Assembly: GCA_001910725.1 (NCBI GenBank)
Contig: MJGA01000004.1
Location: forward strand, 558,001-622,000
Reading direction: 5' to 3'
Length of the DNA stretch: 64,000 bases
Origin: Phanerodontia chrysosporium
Taxonomy: Eukaryota > Basidiomycota > Agaricomycetes > Polyporales > Phanerochaetaceae
Both the position numbers and the translations under genes were made by a program. Positions within the stretch are counted from its first letter, which is position 1; every line of letters begins with the position of its first letter. Under the pieces are notes generated by a model. It was not told where the DNA came from, did not search any database, and saw only the letters and a list, made by a program, of their open reading frames with translations. Below, one piece after another: positions 11,818 to 24,324 of the stretch.

Positions 11818-12185
11818 GCTGGCGGAGATGTGACGGACTCTCGGAGCGCCCGTCTCCCGACGCCCGACGGGACTTGCCGATCCGGCCCTAGACACGCCTC
11901 GCCAGTCCAATTACAGCTCTTCCCGCGACCCTCGACGTCAGGTCGGCTCTCTCACGACGACGGCCGCGACTTGCAAGACCCAGACCACGGCGATCTGTGG
12001 TCTTTCACCTCACGGTGGCTATTTATTTCTACACGACGCATCGTAAGCATTCTTGTTGTGTTGCCTCTGACACCACGACAATTGTAACCTTTCGCATGAC
12101 AGGTTATTATTCTAAGAACTGCTACATATCCTGGTGGTGAACCCCCGCCTCACATAGACCGCACTCTACATCTTCTCTCGCCTGG

Positions 12186-14661
12186 ATGGACTTAGGTTCA
12201 GCGAACACCGATGCGTTGGGGGCCCCTGGGCCTTCGGCTACAACGTCCGCTACTGCTCCTCCGAGGAAACGCCCCAGAGTTGGGGATGCGAACCCTACTA
12301 GCTCTACCGCGAAACGGAGAGGCAAGAAGAAATCCCTGAGCATGTTGACAGACATGCCCCTGGACGTCATCTTCGAGGTCGGTCTCTGCCACGGTCTGGC
12401 TATATGCGTGGCAGTGATGCATATGTGCTCCAGATCTTCAGCAAACTGATGCCCGGTGACCTCACGTCTCTATCCAGGAGTAGCAAAGCATTCCGCAAGC
12501 TACTCATGCATCGGTCTTCGAGCACTATCTGGCAGGCTGCGCGCTTGAACATCCCTGACCTCCCAGCTTGTCCACCCGAGCTTAGCGAACCGGCGTATGC
12601 TAATCTATTGTTCTCCAGTCATTGCCATGTATGTCCTCCTTCATCGTTGAAGGATCTTGCTGACGATTAATGACTTGTGGTAGTATTGTGGGAAGCAAGG
12701 CATTCAGGCCATCGAGTGGTTGCTACTTGTCCGCTGTTGCAAGAGCTGCCGTGAAAACCCGCACGTGCCTTGTCGCTCCCTCGCTCGTAGATGTCTGCTA
12801 ATTCTCTTTTAGGATGATTTTTTTCGATGCTACGATTGATCACAACGATCGTGGACGGGACTGGCTTCGACTTTATTTCCCATCCATTCAAAGAGGCAGG
12901 AGTTAGTCCCAATTCCGCTTGTCTCTCCAAAAACGTGACTGACATGCCTTGGAAGGCGTGTATATTCTCATGTGCGACCTCATTCCATTCCTAGGAGAAT
13001 GGGAGAAGAAAGGCGATGGCGGTGAAACACCAGACATCATGTTGAAGAATAGGATGGAGAACACCTTGGCCTTGAAGCAGGCGAGGTCTTTCCATATCGG
13101 TTTCTCACCTCTTGCTCATACTACATCTAGAGGTTGCTACCGTACGAAATGTGGGATGAAGAACGAAACCGCAACCGTGAGCTCGAGTTGGCCGCGATCC
13201 GCCAGCAAAGGCGCCGCTCGTAAGCTTAATCGTCATGTCATATCGGTTCAAGTCGCTAACCTTTTGAAAGAGTGTGGGCAAAGCTCGCGGAGATTGGTTT
13301 TGGGGAAGAAGAGGCTTTGCTTAATTCTTCCCAAAAGGACCGACTGGAGAATATGGAGGGCATGAAGGAGCCAACTCCTCTTACGGAGCGAAGTAGGTTT
13401 CTGCCTTGTTACGAGATGATTCAAGCGTTTCTCACACCGTGTCTCAGATTGGCTCAAAATTAAGGGCCCTATCATCAGCTGGCTCCGCACCGTTCGGAAA
13501 GAACGCATACGAAAGCAACGCTCTGCACCGTACTGCACCGTTCTCAATGCCATGATCCCGCTGCTGGACGGCTACGGGCGCACTCGGCCCTTGACTGATT
13601 GCCACCCGAGCACCATGGAGTTTTGCCACATCCCACAAGTCCGGGCATACATCGGCGAGCTCGTCGCCTCTGGCGCCTCACTCGACCCGACACGTTTTGG
13701 CACGCTCATCCCTGCTGCCATCCAACAATGGAGCGACTCGATCTCGCAGCATCTCGCGCCGCTTCTTCCGCCTTGGCTCATCGGCCCGCAGAACCCCGCC
13801 GGGCTGCGTTCTGCGCTCGTGTGGTTCCACTGCGCGCATAAGACGCCGTACTCTGCGACATGCGGCGACACGACCATCGGCTTCCCGCGCATCCTCGGGC
13901 ACGCACACGTACGGCGTGAACGACGTGGGACGGACGACCCCAAAGACGCGGACGACGACTTGGCGAATGCGGTTCGAGAGAACTGCCTGCGCAACGCCTG
14001 CATTTTTGACGCCGAGGAGCTGAAGGCGAACATACACTTCGACCTGCACGCGAGCTTCGTCGCGGCCGAGCTTGTACAGCTGTGCGGGCTCTCTCCGCTG
14101 CAGGCCACTGCGAGCGACATGGATGCCCTTGACGCGCGGGTCGCGTGTGTACCATGCAAGGTTGTTATGAATTGGCGCAAAGCGGTACGTTTATCCAGCA
14201 CCATGATTATCCAGAAGCTGACCTTGCCCAGGTCTCGCACGTATACAAGTCGTGCCACAAGGGCCGGCGCGAATGGGTGCTGCTCAGCGACGCAGACACT
14301 GCAGCGCTGAAGAAACTCGAGGCAAAGGACCGGCCGCGCGCGACGACTGGCGAGTTCTGGTGCATGCGCTGCAGACGTTTCGACCGCACGATGTACAATT
14401 GCTTCTCGCACAAGGGCCTGAAGGCACTCAAGGCGCACATGGAGCAGATGTTCGTGCACCAGGTTTCCTCCTGTGCTTAGGGCGTTCACTGACCGCTGTC
14501 GCATTAGCCATGGTGTTGTGCAGTTTAGGCCAAAGTATGGCATTGACTATTACGTCCACAATGGAGAGCCGACGAACGATTATGAGCGTCCGCAACCTGT
14601 GTTGCACGAGAGCTTGGACTTCAAGGTCTCGACCTCGAAGCTGGTAGACCTCGGTTGGTGA
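12186..14661 (+). CDS. F-box protein B with C-terminal C2H2-like zinc finger
   Basis: Putative SCF substrate receptor. The N-terminus carries a basic, nuclear-signal-like stretch (STAKRRGKKKS), then MPLDVIFE joined across a short intron to IFSKLMPGDLTSLSRSSKAF (F-box), and the family phrase CPPELSEPAYANLLF. A Cys-rich element follows: CHYCGKQGIQAIEWLLLVRCCKSC. A charged middle (ELELAAIRQQRRR, VWAKLAEIGFGEEEALL) leads to a large exon (about 13455-14185) and a C-terminal segment with FWCMRCRRF and HKGLKALKAHMEQM, arranged like a Cys2-His2 finger. It ends at 14661. The region 12800-13250 has uncertain splice sites and may contain single-base gaps. It is a paralogue of F-box gene A at 6427. Confidence 0.74.
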
Positions 14662-15036
14662 AGGACTACATGATACCTTTTTCTTGATGTTTCTGCTTCT
14701 TCATCCGTACTGCTATATGTATAGCTAAACTATTCCGGTGCCATAATATACTTTGTATTCTAGGGCGGTGTGTACCAGTGCCAAGCGTTGTACATTCTAT
14801 GATTGCTGACTTTCGCTGGGTTCATCTCCGATAAACTTCAATCAAAAGGTACAAGTCCCCTCGTTGCCTTCCCGTCGGTGTTGAGCCGACCATTCGTCGC
14901 CGTCAGCGAGAACAAGAACGAGCAGCGGCTATGTACGCGAACGCCACGAAGCTCGTGTTGGCGCCCACTTCTCGTTTCGGCTGGGTTTCACACGGTCGTT
15001 GCCCGCATCTTCTTGACCTCCCGCCGCGATGCACAC

Positions 15037-16888
15037 ATGAAACGACACATCGTCCTCACCGCCTCGCCGTCCGCATTGCCATCGCCCTCCTCACATCCAC
15101 GTTCTTCCAGCCCGACGAGTACTTCCAGTCGCTCGAGGTTGCTCATCGTCTCATCTTCGGCTACGGACACCTGACATGGGAGTGGCTCACCCCGGAGCCC
15201 ATTCGGAGCATAGTCTATCCTGGTCTTAATGTGCCAGTCTATTATGCGCTCAAGGTTTTTGCCTGGATGGCACCGACTCCTTGGTAGGTAAGTACACCTC
15301 GACTGCTTTTTGAATCTGACGTGTTCAACGCGTCGTGCAGATATGGGGACCTAAGCTCCTCCATGGTGCAATGGCCTCGTTGACAGACATCTGGCTGTGT
15401 GTCCTTACGAATCGAGTGCTTGGAGAGAGATATGTGTCTGTTGCAGTGAGTTGTGAGAGATCCTACTCTGCTCTTTGTTGCTAATTATTCCTTAGTTCCT
15501 GCTATCTCTGACCTCGCTATTTCATGGGCTCGCTTTGTCGCGTTCTCTGTCTAATTCGGCAGAGACGGCCCTCACCACTATTGCGCTTGCTCATTTTCCG
15601 TGGGATAAGCAGTCTGGCGCGTGGACAAAGTCCTCAGACTCTCACTCGCTTTCGCAGCAATGGCTTGCGCTATCAGGCCGACCAACGCTGTCCTTTGGGT
15701 TTTCATGGGTGTATCACTCGCGTGGAACCACCGAAAGGATCTCATGCGTATATGGTACCTTATCTTTGACATCGCTTGGATAGGGTACGTCTGTCCGGCT
15801 AGTGAATTCCGGCGCGCTTTGACTTGACAATGTTCATAGCTCGCTGGCTTTGATCATTGTATGCGCTTTGGATTCCTTGTACTACGCAAAACGCACCATC
15901 ACATCACTCAACTTTGCTCGTACCAACCTCTCATCGGTGTCCCTGTTCTATGGATCAAGTCCCTGGCATTATTACCTGTCCCAGGCTTGCCCGTCCTCGC
16001 TACCATAGTCCTCCCATTTTCACTGCACGGAATGTTCCTCTCGCTCGGGCCTGGTGGAACCTCGTCATCAAACTGCTTCTGGGACTGGTTGCGTGGACCA
16101 TCGCAGTCTATTCTCTCGCTGGCCACAAGGAATGGAGGTTTCTGCATCCGCTTCTCCCTGTATTGCACCTCTTTGCCGCCCGCTCGATCGTCGATGTATA
16201 CTACGGCAAACTGGCAAAACGGACGCGAGCAAAGAAGAAACACGCCAAGAACTTGAAGCTCCCGATCTCCAAGGCTCACCTAGGTCTCGTGCTGTTGAAT
16301 ATACCCCCAATTATCTACCTTATGTTCTACCATGGCCGCGCGCAGGTGGAAGTAATCCATTACTTCAGGTCACTCTCAGATGACGCAGTACAGTCTGCTG
16401 GTTTCCTGATGCCGTGTCATTCCACGCCGTGGCAGGCATACCTGCACAAGCCCTCCTGGTCCGACGGTCACCGGTACTGGGCCCTCGGCTGTGAACCGCC
16501 TCTTCAGTGCGTTTCCACTCTTCTCATTTGCTGTGACCTAATTCTGAGACACAACAACAGCGGCCAAGACATCGACGATTACAAGGATCAGACGGATGTC
16601 TTCTACCAGTCCCCCGCGGAATATCTGCATACGCGCTTCCCCGACCGTGTCAACATGTCCTTCCCGCCCTCACCACGCCCCTTCACTAAGCCCGGCGAGC
16701 CTAACGATGCGCACGACTGGAAGCACGAATGGGCGGAGTATCTGGTCATCTTTGGCGCGCTCCTGCGTGAGCCTGGCGTCCAAGACCTGCTGACCGAGAA
16801 GGGCTACAAGCCGGTATGGCATGCGGAATACGGATGGGAAGGCGACCGGCGAAGGCGCGGCGGTGTGGTGGTGATGAAGGTTTCGTAG
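15037..16888 (+). CDS. GPI10: GPI mannosyltransferase 3 (GPI10/PIG-B), GT22 family
   Basis: ER membrane enzyme that adds the third mannose to the GPI-anchor glycan from dolichol-phosphate-mannose. Exons 15037-15283, 15341-15445, 15496-15784, 15840-16506, 16561-16888. Family motifs: TFFQPDEYFQSLEVAH in the first lumenal loop with its catalytic-type acidic residues, YGHLTWEW, IWGPKLLHG, CAIRPTNAVLW, HKEWRFLHPLLP, and GFLMPCHSTPWQAYLH. Many hydrophobic spans fit a polytopic protein. Reading it requires five inserted bases (near 15064, 15279, 15618, 15985, 16034); the sum then becomes 1641 nt, 546 aa, a typical length. The start at 15037 gives MKRHIVLTA directly before the first hydrophobic span. 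Confidence 0.88.
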
Positions 16889-17225
16889 CGATCTAGGATT
16901 GTCTGCTTGAGAACTACCATTTTCTTTGCTTCTCAAGGCGCGCCCGAGCCTCACCAAGACAAATAGCAGCCAGGGCTCCGTCTCGGACCCGGTAAGCTTT
17001 ACGCCACCATGGGCGTCGCCCCGCAATGACCGATGTTTTGTTCTATTCTGTGCAGCGTCGGGAGCGTTCCCGAATCGATAGCAGCACCTTGCAATGCATC
17101 TCGTGTGTCCGGGCGGTGACCGTCGGTGGCAGGCCGGCGTGCATTCTAACCGAAACCATCACAGATGTGAGGTTGACTGGTACTTAAGCGTCGTGAAGCT
17201 CTCTAGGACTGCAGTGTCTCAAGAT

Positions 17226-18362
17226 ATGTCGCACGCAACGTTACCTCCAGAGCTCTGGCTCGCAGTCTTCGCATATGCGACCACCTCGCCGTTGACCGAC
17301 GCGCTGCACACGACGGCATACAAAGCTTTCCAAGCGGCTCTACTTGACGCGAAAGACGTTCAAGTGCTCGAAACCAGGCGCGCCTTATCTCTTGTGTGCA
17401 AGTGCTGGAGAAGGCTTCTATACAGCTGCACGGATGGCGACGTCACCATTTCTTCGAAAGGGCTCGCCGCCATGCGTGGGCCTTCGGATACGGAAGAGGA
17501 ACGGAGCACATACCGTCGCGTTCGTCGCGTTTGTCTCCCGTACTATCCACCCACACCATACCCGACTCGCGAACCTGCCGCTACCGCCCTCCGTTCCCTT
17601 TCCGACGAAGTCGAGATTCTTGTCCGTCCCAGCGACCTCCCACTATGCGGCATCGCCTTCGATCACCTCGCACCCGAGTGCCCACCACTTCCAGCGCTGC
17701 AGCGTCTCGACTGGTGGTACGTCAACGACGCCGCGCGGAGCGGCGGGCTCAACAGCCTCTACGACGTCCTCCACGCCGCGCCGCGCCTGCGGTACCTCTC
17801 GCTCGGGGGCGAGCTCGGCATCGACACGATGCACCGCGGTGCGCTCGCGCTCGCAGCCCTCGAGACGCTGCACGTGCGCCGGACGAACGCACTCATGGTG
17901 CACCAGCTCGCGCGGTGGCGCCTGCCCGCGCTGCGGCACGTCGTCGTCGACGGCAGCGGCACGCCGCTCGACCTCACGCCGCTCTGGGCGGCACACGGCG
18001 CGCGCGTCCGTGCCGTCGAGCTCGGCGCGCATCACGGGTGGCTCTGCGGCGATGCCCTTGGCGACGTGCTTGCGGCCTGTCCGGACCTCGAGGAACTTGC
18101 GTACAGCCCCGCGCTTGCGCCCGCCCCGCGCAAGCTGCCCGCGCCCCCGCACGCTGGCCTGAAGACGCTCCGATGGCGCATGCAGGGTGGGACTAGGGAG
18201 GCTCTTGCACGCGTAGAGGACCATGTAGTTCGTTTCGTGGGGCCGGCATTTCCAGCATTACAACGCGTTGTGTTGTATGGGGACTGGACTGCAGTTATCG
18301 AGGATGAGGGATGGGCGTTGCTGGCACAGAAGCTCCAGGGGAAGGTTACGTTCGAGAAGTAG
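17226..18362 (+). CDS. F-box/LRR-like protein B
   Basis: Single-exon, intact 378-aa paralogue of the gene at 10613. F-box-like start LPPELWLAVFAYATTSPLT, then LSLVCKCWRRLLYSCTD. LRR-type segments: ALQRLDWWYVNDAARSGGLN, LRYLSLGGELG, LETLHVRRTN, LPALRHVVVDGSG, FPALQRVVLYG. The 3' half (about 17640-18180) has very GC-rich third codon positions, unlike paralogue A, which creates long overlapping open frames that are not genes. Role as SCF receptor is inferred from the F-box; substrate unknown. Confidence 0.82.
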   Translation: MSHATLPPELWLAVFAYATTSPLTDALHTTAYKAFQAALLDAKDVQVLETRRALSLVCKCWRRLLYSCTDGDVTISSKGLAAMRGPSDTEEERSTYRRVRRVCLPYYPPTPYPTREPAATALRSLSDEVEILVRPSDLPLCGIAFDHLAPECPPLPALQRLDWWYVNDAARSGGLNSLYDVLHAAPRLRYLSLGGELGIDTMHRGALALAALETLHVRRTNALMVHQLARWRLPALRHVVVDGSGTPLDLTPLWAAHGARVRAVELGAHHGWLCGDALGDVLAACPDLEELAYSPALAPAPRKLPAPPHAGLKTLRWRMQGGTREALARVEDHVVRFVGPAFPALQRVVLYGDWTAVIEDEGWALLAQKLQGKVTFEK

Positions 18363-21300
18363 ATGGCGTCTTGCCATCCTTAAGGTTCGGCGCAGGGTCA
18401 ATAGAGTGCACATCTTGCTCTGTACTTCATACATTGTCATGTGCGGCAGTCTCCGGGACAATGCATACGTCTGAAGGATCAGACAAAAAGATTTGCGTTG
18501 CATTACACACAAAGCAACGAGCATGAGGGTCCAAAGCATGAGAGATGTCGTACGGTCTACACAGTGTCGGTAGATAGCATGAAATGACGAGAAACAATAG
18601 GCACAAGGGATAGGTGATATGCAACGTATCGTCGATGCCTACCGTTCGGGAGGGAGACACATATAAGACAATGCCGGCAGCTACAACCCTGCGACACACC
18701 GTCCTGATATACCTCAGACGTCTCCGATGTCTTCCCTCGTCATTTTCCAACCCAAATGATTTGCTGCGTCTCAGCAGAGGTCGCAAGTCTAGAAATCCGA
18801 GTAGACGAAGATGGTGTCGGTGGCTGGAAAAAGACGGCGGGACGGACGAGCATGGACTTACGAACGGTGAGTGACCGCCTTCATCTTGATCCAGCTGGAG
18901 TAGCGGCGTCGGTGAATGCTTTATGCGCCACGGCGGTGGGCCAGGCTCTTGGTTGGTCGGGTGGAGAGACACCGACGGCAGTGGCTCCGGTGAGCACTCG
19001 ACGGCGATTGCCTGTCGCGGGAAGGGTCGTCTGCCGGGTGAGAAGACATAGAAGGGCGGGAGGCGGGGCGTGTTGAATTAGACCAGGGCTATCAGCGAGA
19101 CGGCCGCTTGGAGATGTCGGTGCTTGGGCGAGTGCGTCGCGAGCGTGAGCGGTTGGGTAGCGGCGAATGGGCGATTGGAAAAAATCTGAGGTAGGTGGCA
19201 TATTTTCTGGGCCGTCGAGAGGTCGCGGCGAGTGTCGTGGAGGTTGCGGCGGGCGTTGGAATGTGAGTCGGAAGCGTTTGAGGGTCGTGGAGACCCCATT
19301 GTTGGCCATTGAGCGTATTCTAGACCGGTGGCGAGCGGAGGAGACGGTGAGCAGGATAGAGGCGTTGGAAAGGCGGCAGGTGTATTGAGGGTGTGGCCTA
19401 CGGCGACAAAGGGCAGAAGAAAAAATGAACGAGTGAGCTGGGGGACGCCGAGGACGGTGGCGAGCAAGCTGCGAAAGGAGACGGAGAGTTGGGGGAGGGC
19501 TGAGGCCCTGCCCCCTCGCCAGCACCGTAGACCCCGACAAACTGGCTGACGAGTGGGCCAATTGCCCGGTATGCAGTGTGAGAACTCGCAGGCAGGATGG
19601 GCAGGAGACCCCGGCAACCGCGACCTAGTGCTGCGCGGCACAAGGCACCTACCGCGCAGAGAAAAATCAATCACCGTCTTCGGCGTGCGACAGAGCATCT
19701 CCTTCGGGGATTTAGCCGACCACACCAGAGCTCTCATCGACCGCTGTGTTTCTCGCCGCATAAACTAGAGTCAGCGGTACAATTCGAGTTAGACCGCAGC
19801 AACCTGGCATGACGCCGGCCCAGCGGAGTGGAGTCAAACATGAGAGTAGCGGCGGTGCTTTCGTAAAATGCACGCGATGGATCGTGCCGCAGGCCTCGAG
19901 ACAAGGAAGGTACCTGAGCGGGCAAGGAGCAGCGTCTCTCTCAATCGTCTCAAGAAGGATAACACGCGTCTCCAAATGCCCCCGCGGCATGTCGGCGTCC
20001 TTGCCACGACTTTTGTTCCATTCACTAGGGCCATAACTCCCCCTGGGGCACCGGAGAATACTTGAAGAGGTCTCCGTTGAGAGGACGAACGGAGCGCCAG
20101 CGTCCGTAAAGCTCCCAACCGAGAGGGCCGGTGGTCTAGCGGAGCACGCGTAACCATGAGGAAACCTAATTGCCGTAAGACTCCGAAGATGCGCCTGATA
20201 TCAGGGCTGGAATAGAAGTGCGGAATGGATCTGCGAGTTGGACAGCGTTTAATAGAATCGAGAAAAACACGTCCACTCAACCGGCCCACCTAAAATTGAG
20301 GGTTTCATTCATCAGACCTCGTTCGCAGAAGAGGGCCAGAGCAGATGCTGTCATTTGGACATGCGGAAGTCATGGATGGTACTCCCCGCTTATGCGTGCC
20401 TATCCAAGCTACTGGCTCTGCCAGTCAGCAAGCCGCACGAGCACCGGACGTAACACACGACTCACCGCCGACCTATTTTTCAGCTGATTCCAGAACAGTT
20501 GAGATCTTCTGTCAGATACTTGCGTGTGGATAATTTGGTGGCAATTTGATACTCATTAGGGTGCAAGGGGCGGTGGCTGTTGTTTGTGGAGAAAAAAATC
20601 GGTTTTCGGAAAGTAGCGACGCGACATAGCGGCTAGTTACCTCATAACGCAGCGTGAATCTCGTGCCCAACACCCTGCCACACAGACTACGGCCTTCAGT
20701 GACTCCCGCGAGCTACGGCGACCTTTTTGAAGGATGAAGCTCGACCGAAGCGCCAGCGCAGATGGAAGCGCTGCGGCATAGATCAATGATCTGGCTTCAG
20801 GGCGACACGACTCTTGGCATGTTGCGCCATGTTATATCCATGGCTTCGAGGTCGCTACAAGTCATAGAGTGATCGATGTGGCCTATAAACATTTGTACGG
20901 GACTGCCGCTTCAGTGAATCGTCGCTGGGGGAGGGCCATCGGTGGTTAGGCGCTTCAACCAGCAGTAGTAAGCCTGTACGAGTTGAGTCACAGAGTGGCT
21001 TATTGTCTCTCCTACCTGGCGGTGGTGTGGAAAGTAGTCTCCGAAAAAGACATTTGCGAGGCGCCAGACGGGCGTCTACAAGTTAAACGCTCGCTCTTTT
21101 CGTCACTCTCACAGCCGGCCACCTGAACGAAGTGCATGCCCTAATCCACGGTTCTCTCGGATTGGTAGCGGTATATTTTACTCTGCACAAGCTTTCGGTA
21201 GATTTCACGTATGTATTGACTGCCAAAGGTCTCAAACCTCCGTACTCTCAAGGTGTATTGCGCCACAATCTGGCGGGAGTCATTCAAGACCGCGACTGCC

Positions 21301-23071
21301 CCTCGCGCATCTCGGACTGAGTGTCCTGCTCTCCTTGAACTACAGCAGATGAGGGCCCCTGGTCACTGCGGCGAGTCACCGCGGGGGACGGACGGAAGGC
21401 GCGGTCACTGCGACCTGTGGCGTGCGGCCGTTGGTGACGTCGAGAGACCAGCCGGATCGAATGGGCGTTGGAAAAGACACCGCTACCGAAGGACCGGTAG
21501 GGGGACTTGTTGATGGGGTGCTCGGTTGGCTAGGAATAGAGTCCAACGTAGGAGCTTGTGGCATCAGAGAACGTCAGTACACATGTTGTACGGGGAAGCA
21601 GAAGACATACCATGAGCGACGCCGACGCCGTTTGGCATAGTCCCGCCGGTTGACGCTCCCCGTGGCGCACTGCTACCAGGTGAAGAGGTCGCAGTTGTGG
21701 GGCTGTCTGCTGCGGCGTACCGTAGCTCATGGGGAAGACATTGCCAGCATACGTCACGCTCATGCTGCTACCTCCGCTGCGGACGCTCGCGGCGGTGTGG
21801 TCGTCCGGCGCCGTTGCCCAGGTTGGGTCGTGAGCGCGTGCCGACCGCCTCCCGTGAGGATAGGGATCGGGGGTGAAGACGGTATGGGGCTCGAGGATGG
21901 TGAGCCTGCTGGCGGCAGTCTCCCAGGACTAGTGCCCGCCCGTGTCGGCTGGGGTGTATCGGACGCGTTCTGAGTGGGGACCAGTCTTCCTGGCATGCCA
22001 AGGACAGAGGGTGCTGGGTAATGGCAGGTTTACGCCGTTCCCTTTTTATGTGTCCGAGAGGCTCGCGGTAATATTAGACGATGACATCTTCCATAACTGG
22101 ATGGCTCGAGCAGAAGGCCTGAAAGCATAGGAACCGAAAGCGCCCGTTGTGGCCTGAATCGTGCGATGTGTAATATAGCTGCACAGTTCGTGCTCCGATT
22201 ACCAGTGGATGACCCGGACGGATGTCATTCGAGAACACGTCGGGCATCTCCGTTGGGTGCGTGGATCGCGGAGCGTAACATATACGGAACAATCACCCTA
22301 GGAAAAAAAAACGGTTAGTCACGCACTGCTGGCTGCTAGAGCGGAATTGTGGCGCACACCACCAAGTCTGATAGATATTGACAACGTCGCAGGGACGGAG
22401 CAGAGCGTGCTTTCTGATTGCGCTTCGCCGCGGACATCATGGAAAATTATGCTGACTCGCGTGGGGAAGCTTGGGCCCGCATCTGTGTCTTGACGCGCCC
22501 ACAACCGCAAATGGTCCTACCATCGCACCCCGCCGAAGATGAAGGACTGAACCCAACTTCTGTCACTACAGAGAAACACCGTGCAGACAATGACCAACTC
22601 AAGGATATTGTACTTGAGCGCTCACCAAGTCCAACCCGTGCTGCGACCGTGTAAAGCGATTCCTGTGAATAGAGCGGGCCGTCGGATTGCAGCGAGTAGG
22701 CACATGTAATCCGAGCTTGGACCTTTCCTATGAATCACAAGTCAGCATCCTTGTGAACTTCTACCACAAAGCAGACCCACCGTGCGTGAGAACACGTGAG
22801 ACGATGCTTCACCCGCAAAAGACGAGGGAGCAGAGCGACACACACGCGCCTACAAGATATCACAGTATAAAGCCCTTTCATTGTGCAACTTCGAGGCTTG
22901 GGATGGAGCGGCAAGTAGATCAAGCAGGACGAAGGTGACGATACTATTACACGTGACATAAGCGAAAGCAATGGCGACTCGGAAGACGAGGACGAGGACT
23001 GATGTGAATATATCACTACGATTCCAAAGTGAGCGAGATGGACAGTCCGATATTCCAAAAGAAAGGATCGT
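18363..23071. other. Gene-poor region, 4.7 kb
   Basis: No gene could be supported. Open frames around 18750-19560 on both strands lack motifs and clean splicing. Most of the stretch from 19800 to 21300 is stop-rich in all frames. Ser/Thr/Pro-rich coding-like sequence occurs on the minus strand at about 21376-21800 (separate entry). I found no long terminal repeats, terminal inverted repeats or transposase motifs by eye, but degenerate transposon relics cannot be excluded. Confidence 0.5.
21376..21800 (-). pseudogene. Possible Ser/Thr/Pro-rich gene fragment
   Basis: On the minus strand SVRSGGSSMSVTYAGN leads into a Ser/Thr-rich run (DSPTTATSSPGSSAPRG) after one frame change. A GTATGT...CACAAG intron-like stretch follows, then PTLDSIPSQPSTPSTSPPTG up to a stop at 21376. 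Composition is like a disordered fungal protein, but no start or upstream exon is evident. It may be a fragment, a broken gene, or chance. Confidence 0.25.
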
Positions 23072-24169
23072 CTAAGCAGAAGGTAGAGTGATGTCAATCC
23101 AGTCACTATCCGACGGTCGAGCGGGAAAATTGTCGGCGGGAGATGTGACAGTAGACGGTGAGTCAAAGGTGACTTTCGCGAGCTCTTTCCAGGGAGGAAG
23201 CGAAAAGACCAGTGGGAGTTGCTCCCAGGCTCGAGCACGCCCTTCCTTGATTGACTGCGAGATGTCGCCAGTGCAGGACGAGCAGAAGAGGTCAGGCAAG
23301 TCCTGCCCGAATGCACGAGGTAACTGGAGAGGGTCGAGGTAGCCGTCGGGACTCTGGAAGTCGATGATGAACGCGAGGCGGAGGGCGTTACACCGCTCCG
23401 CTTGGTCGCACGCACCGACCTCGAACATTTTGGCGAACACCTCCTTCCGCGCGAGCGCCGAGAGACGCTGCTTCGCGAGGAGGACAGCGTGCTTCACTTC
23501 AGGGCTGAGGATGAGTACTTTTGTGTAGTCCTCGCCGCCAGAGAGGATGAGGTCCAGGACCTCGCTCTTTTGGCCTGCCATAAAGTGGAGAAGGGCGGGC
23601 AGGAAGCTCGGCGCCGCGGTCTCGAGGGAGAGCTCGAGAGAGATGATGTGGTAGATAAGCCTGAGCTGGTACGTTTGCGGGATCACGCCTCGCGCGCGCA
23701 GTTTGTCGAACGCGTCGAGGGCGGTGGGAAACAGAGGCGCGAGCGCCGTGATGACGCGTCGGCGGAGCTTGGGGGCCTCGTACTTCTCACTGAGCTTGAG
23801 AATGGCGACGGCAGCGCATGGGTCGCTGATTAGCGATTCAAAGTGTCTGCCGAACATAACAAGTCAGCTCGGGGCTTCCGCATATAAGGCACCAAGAATC
23901 ACGTACTCAATGTCAAGCATCGCTAGCAAGAAGTTCCGGACGTCACTAGGGTTATCCCCTTGCATGACTATAAGGAGACAGCCCTCGTAGGAGGCTGCAT
24001 CATGAGGTCTCGGAGAGGCAAAGACATCGTTGAAGTAGGAAGAATTCCTCGCGAGCACGCCTGCGTAAACTCGGAAGAGCGTCGTGCCGGCCTGCAGCAC
24101 GGCGGTACCGTCCTCGAACCAGACGTCTTCAGAGCGCACCAGCCCAGACGTCTTCTCTTCGCTATCCAT
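23072..24169 (-). CDS. BTB/POZ domain protein B
   Basis: Paralogue of BTB protein A. Exons 24169-23907 and 23846-23072 give 345 aa in frame without correction. The BTB core is DVWFEDGTAVLQAGTTLFRVY, VLARNSSYFNDVF, GCLLIVMQGDNPSDVRNFLL and AMLDIE, followed by AILKLSEKYEAPKLRRRVI. A Cys pair occurs in the C-terminal part (LFCSSCTGD). It ends with a longer tail than protein A (SDSDWIDITLPSA). The one intron sits at the same codon as in gene A. A tRNA-Ile lies 156 bp upstream on the opposite strand. Probably an interaction or ubiquitin-ligase adaptor; partner unknown. Confidence 0.87.
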
Positions 24170-24324
24170 TACAACGGATAGGGTGCGTAAGAGCGAAATG
24201 ATAACTGGAAAGCATGGTCGCAGCGTTGCTGGAGGAACAGCCACGGTATGTACTCACGCTTGTCAACTTGCAAGCGAGGCGCATGATAATAAAATATGTA
24301 GATTGCGTTAAATATGTATTTCAA

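Noticed and set aside
13572..14543. 323-codon minus-strand frame
   Set aside because: Antisense to the large exon of F-box gene B; the plus strand has family motifs and splice sites.
17344..18196. Two long plus-strand frames (272 and 266 codons) overlapping F-box/LRR gene B
   Set aside because: Arg/Ser/Ala-rich products caused by extreme GC content in the other two frames of a real gene.
18756..19561. Overlapping open frames on both strands considered as a gene
   Set aside because: No consistent start, intron phase or motif; the products on the two strands are equally plausible, which suggests chance.
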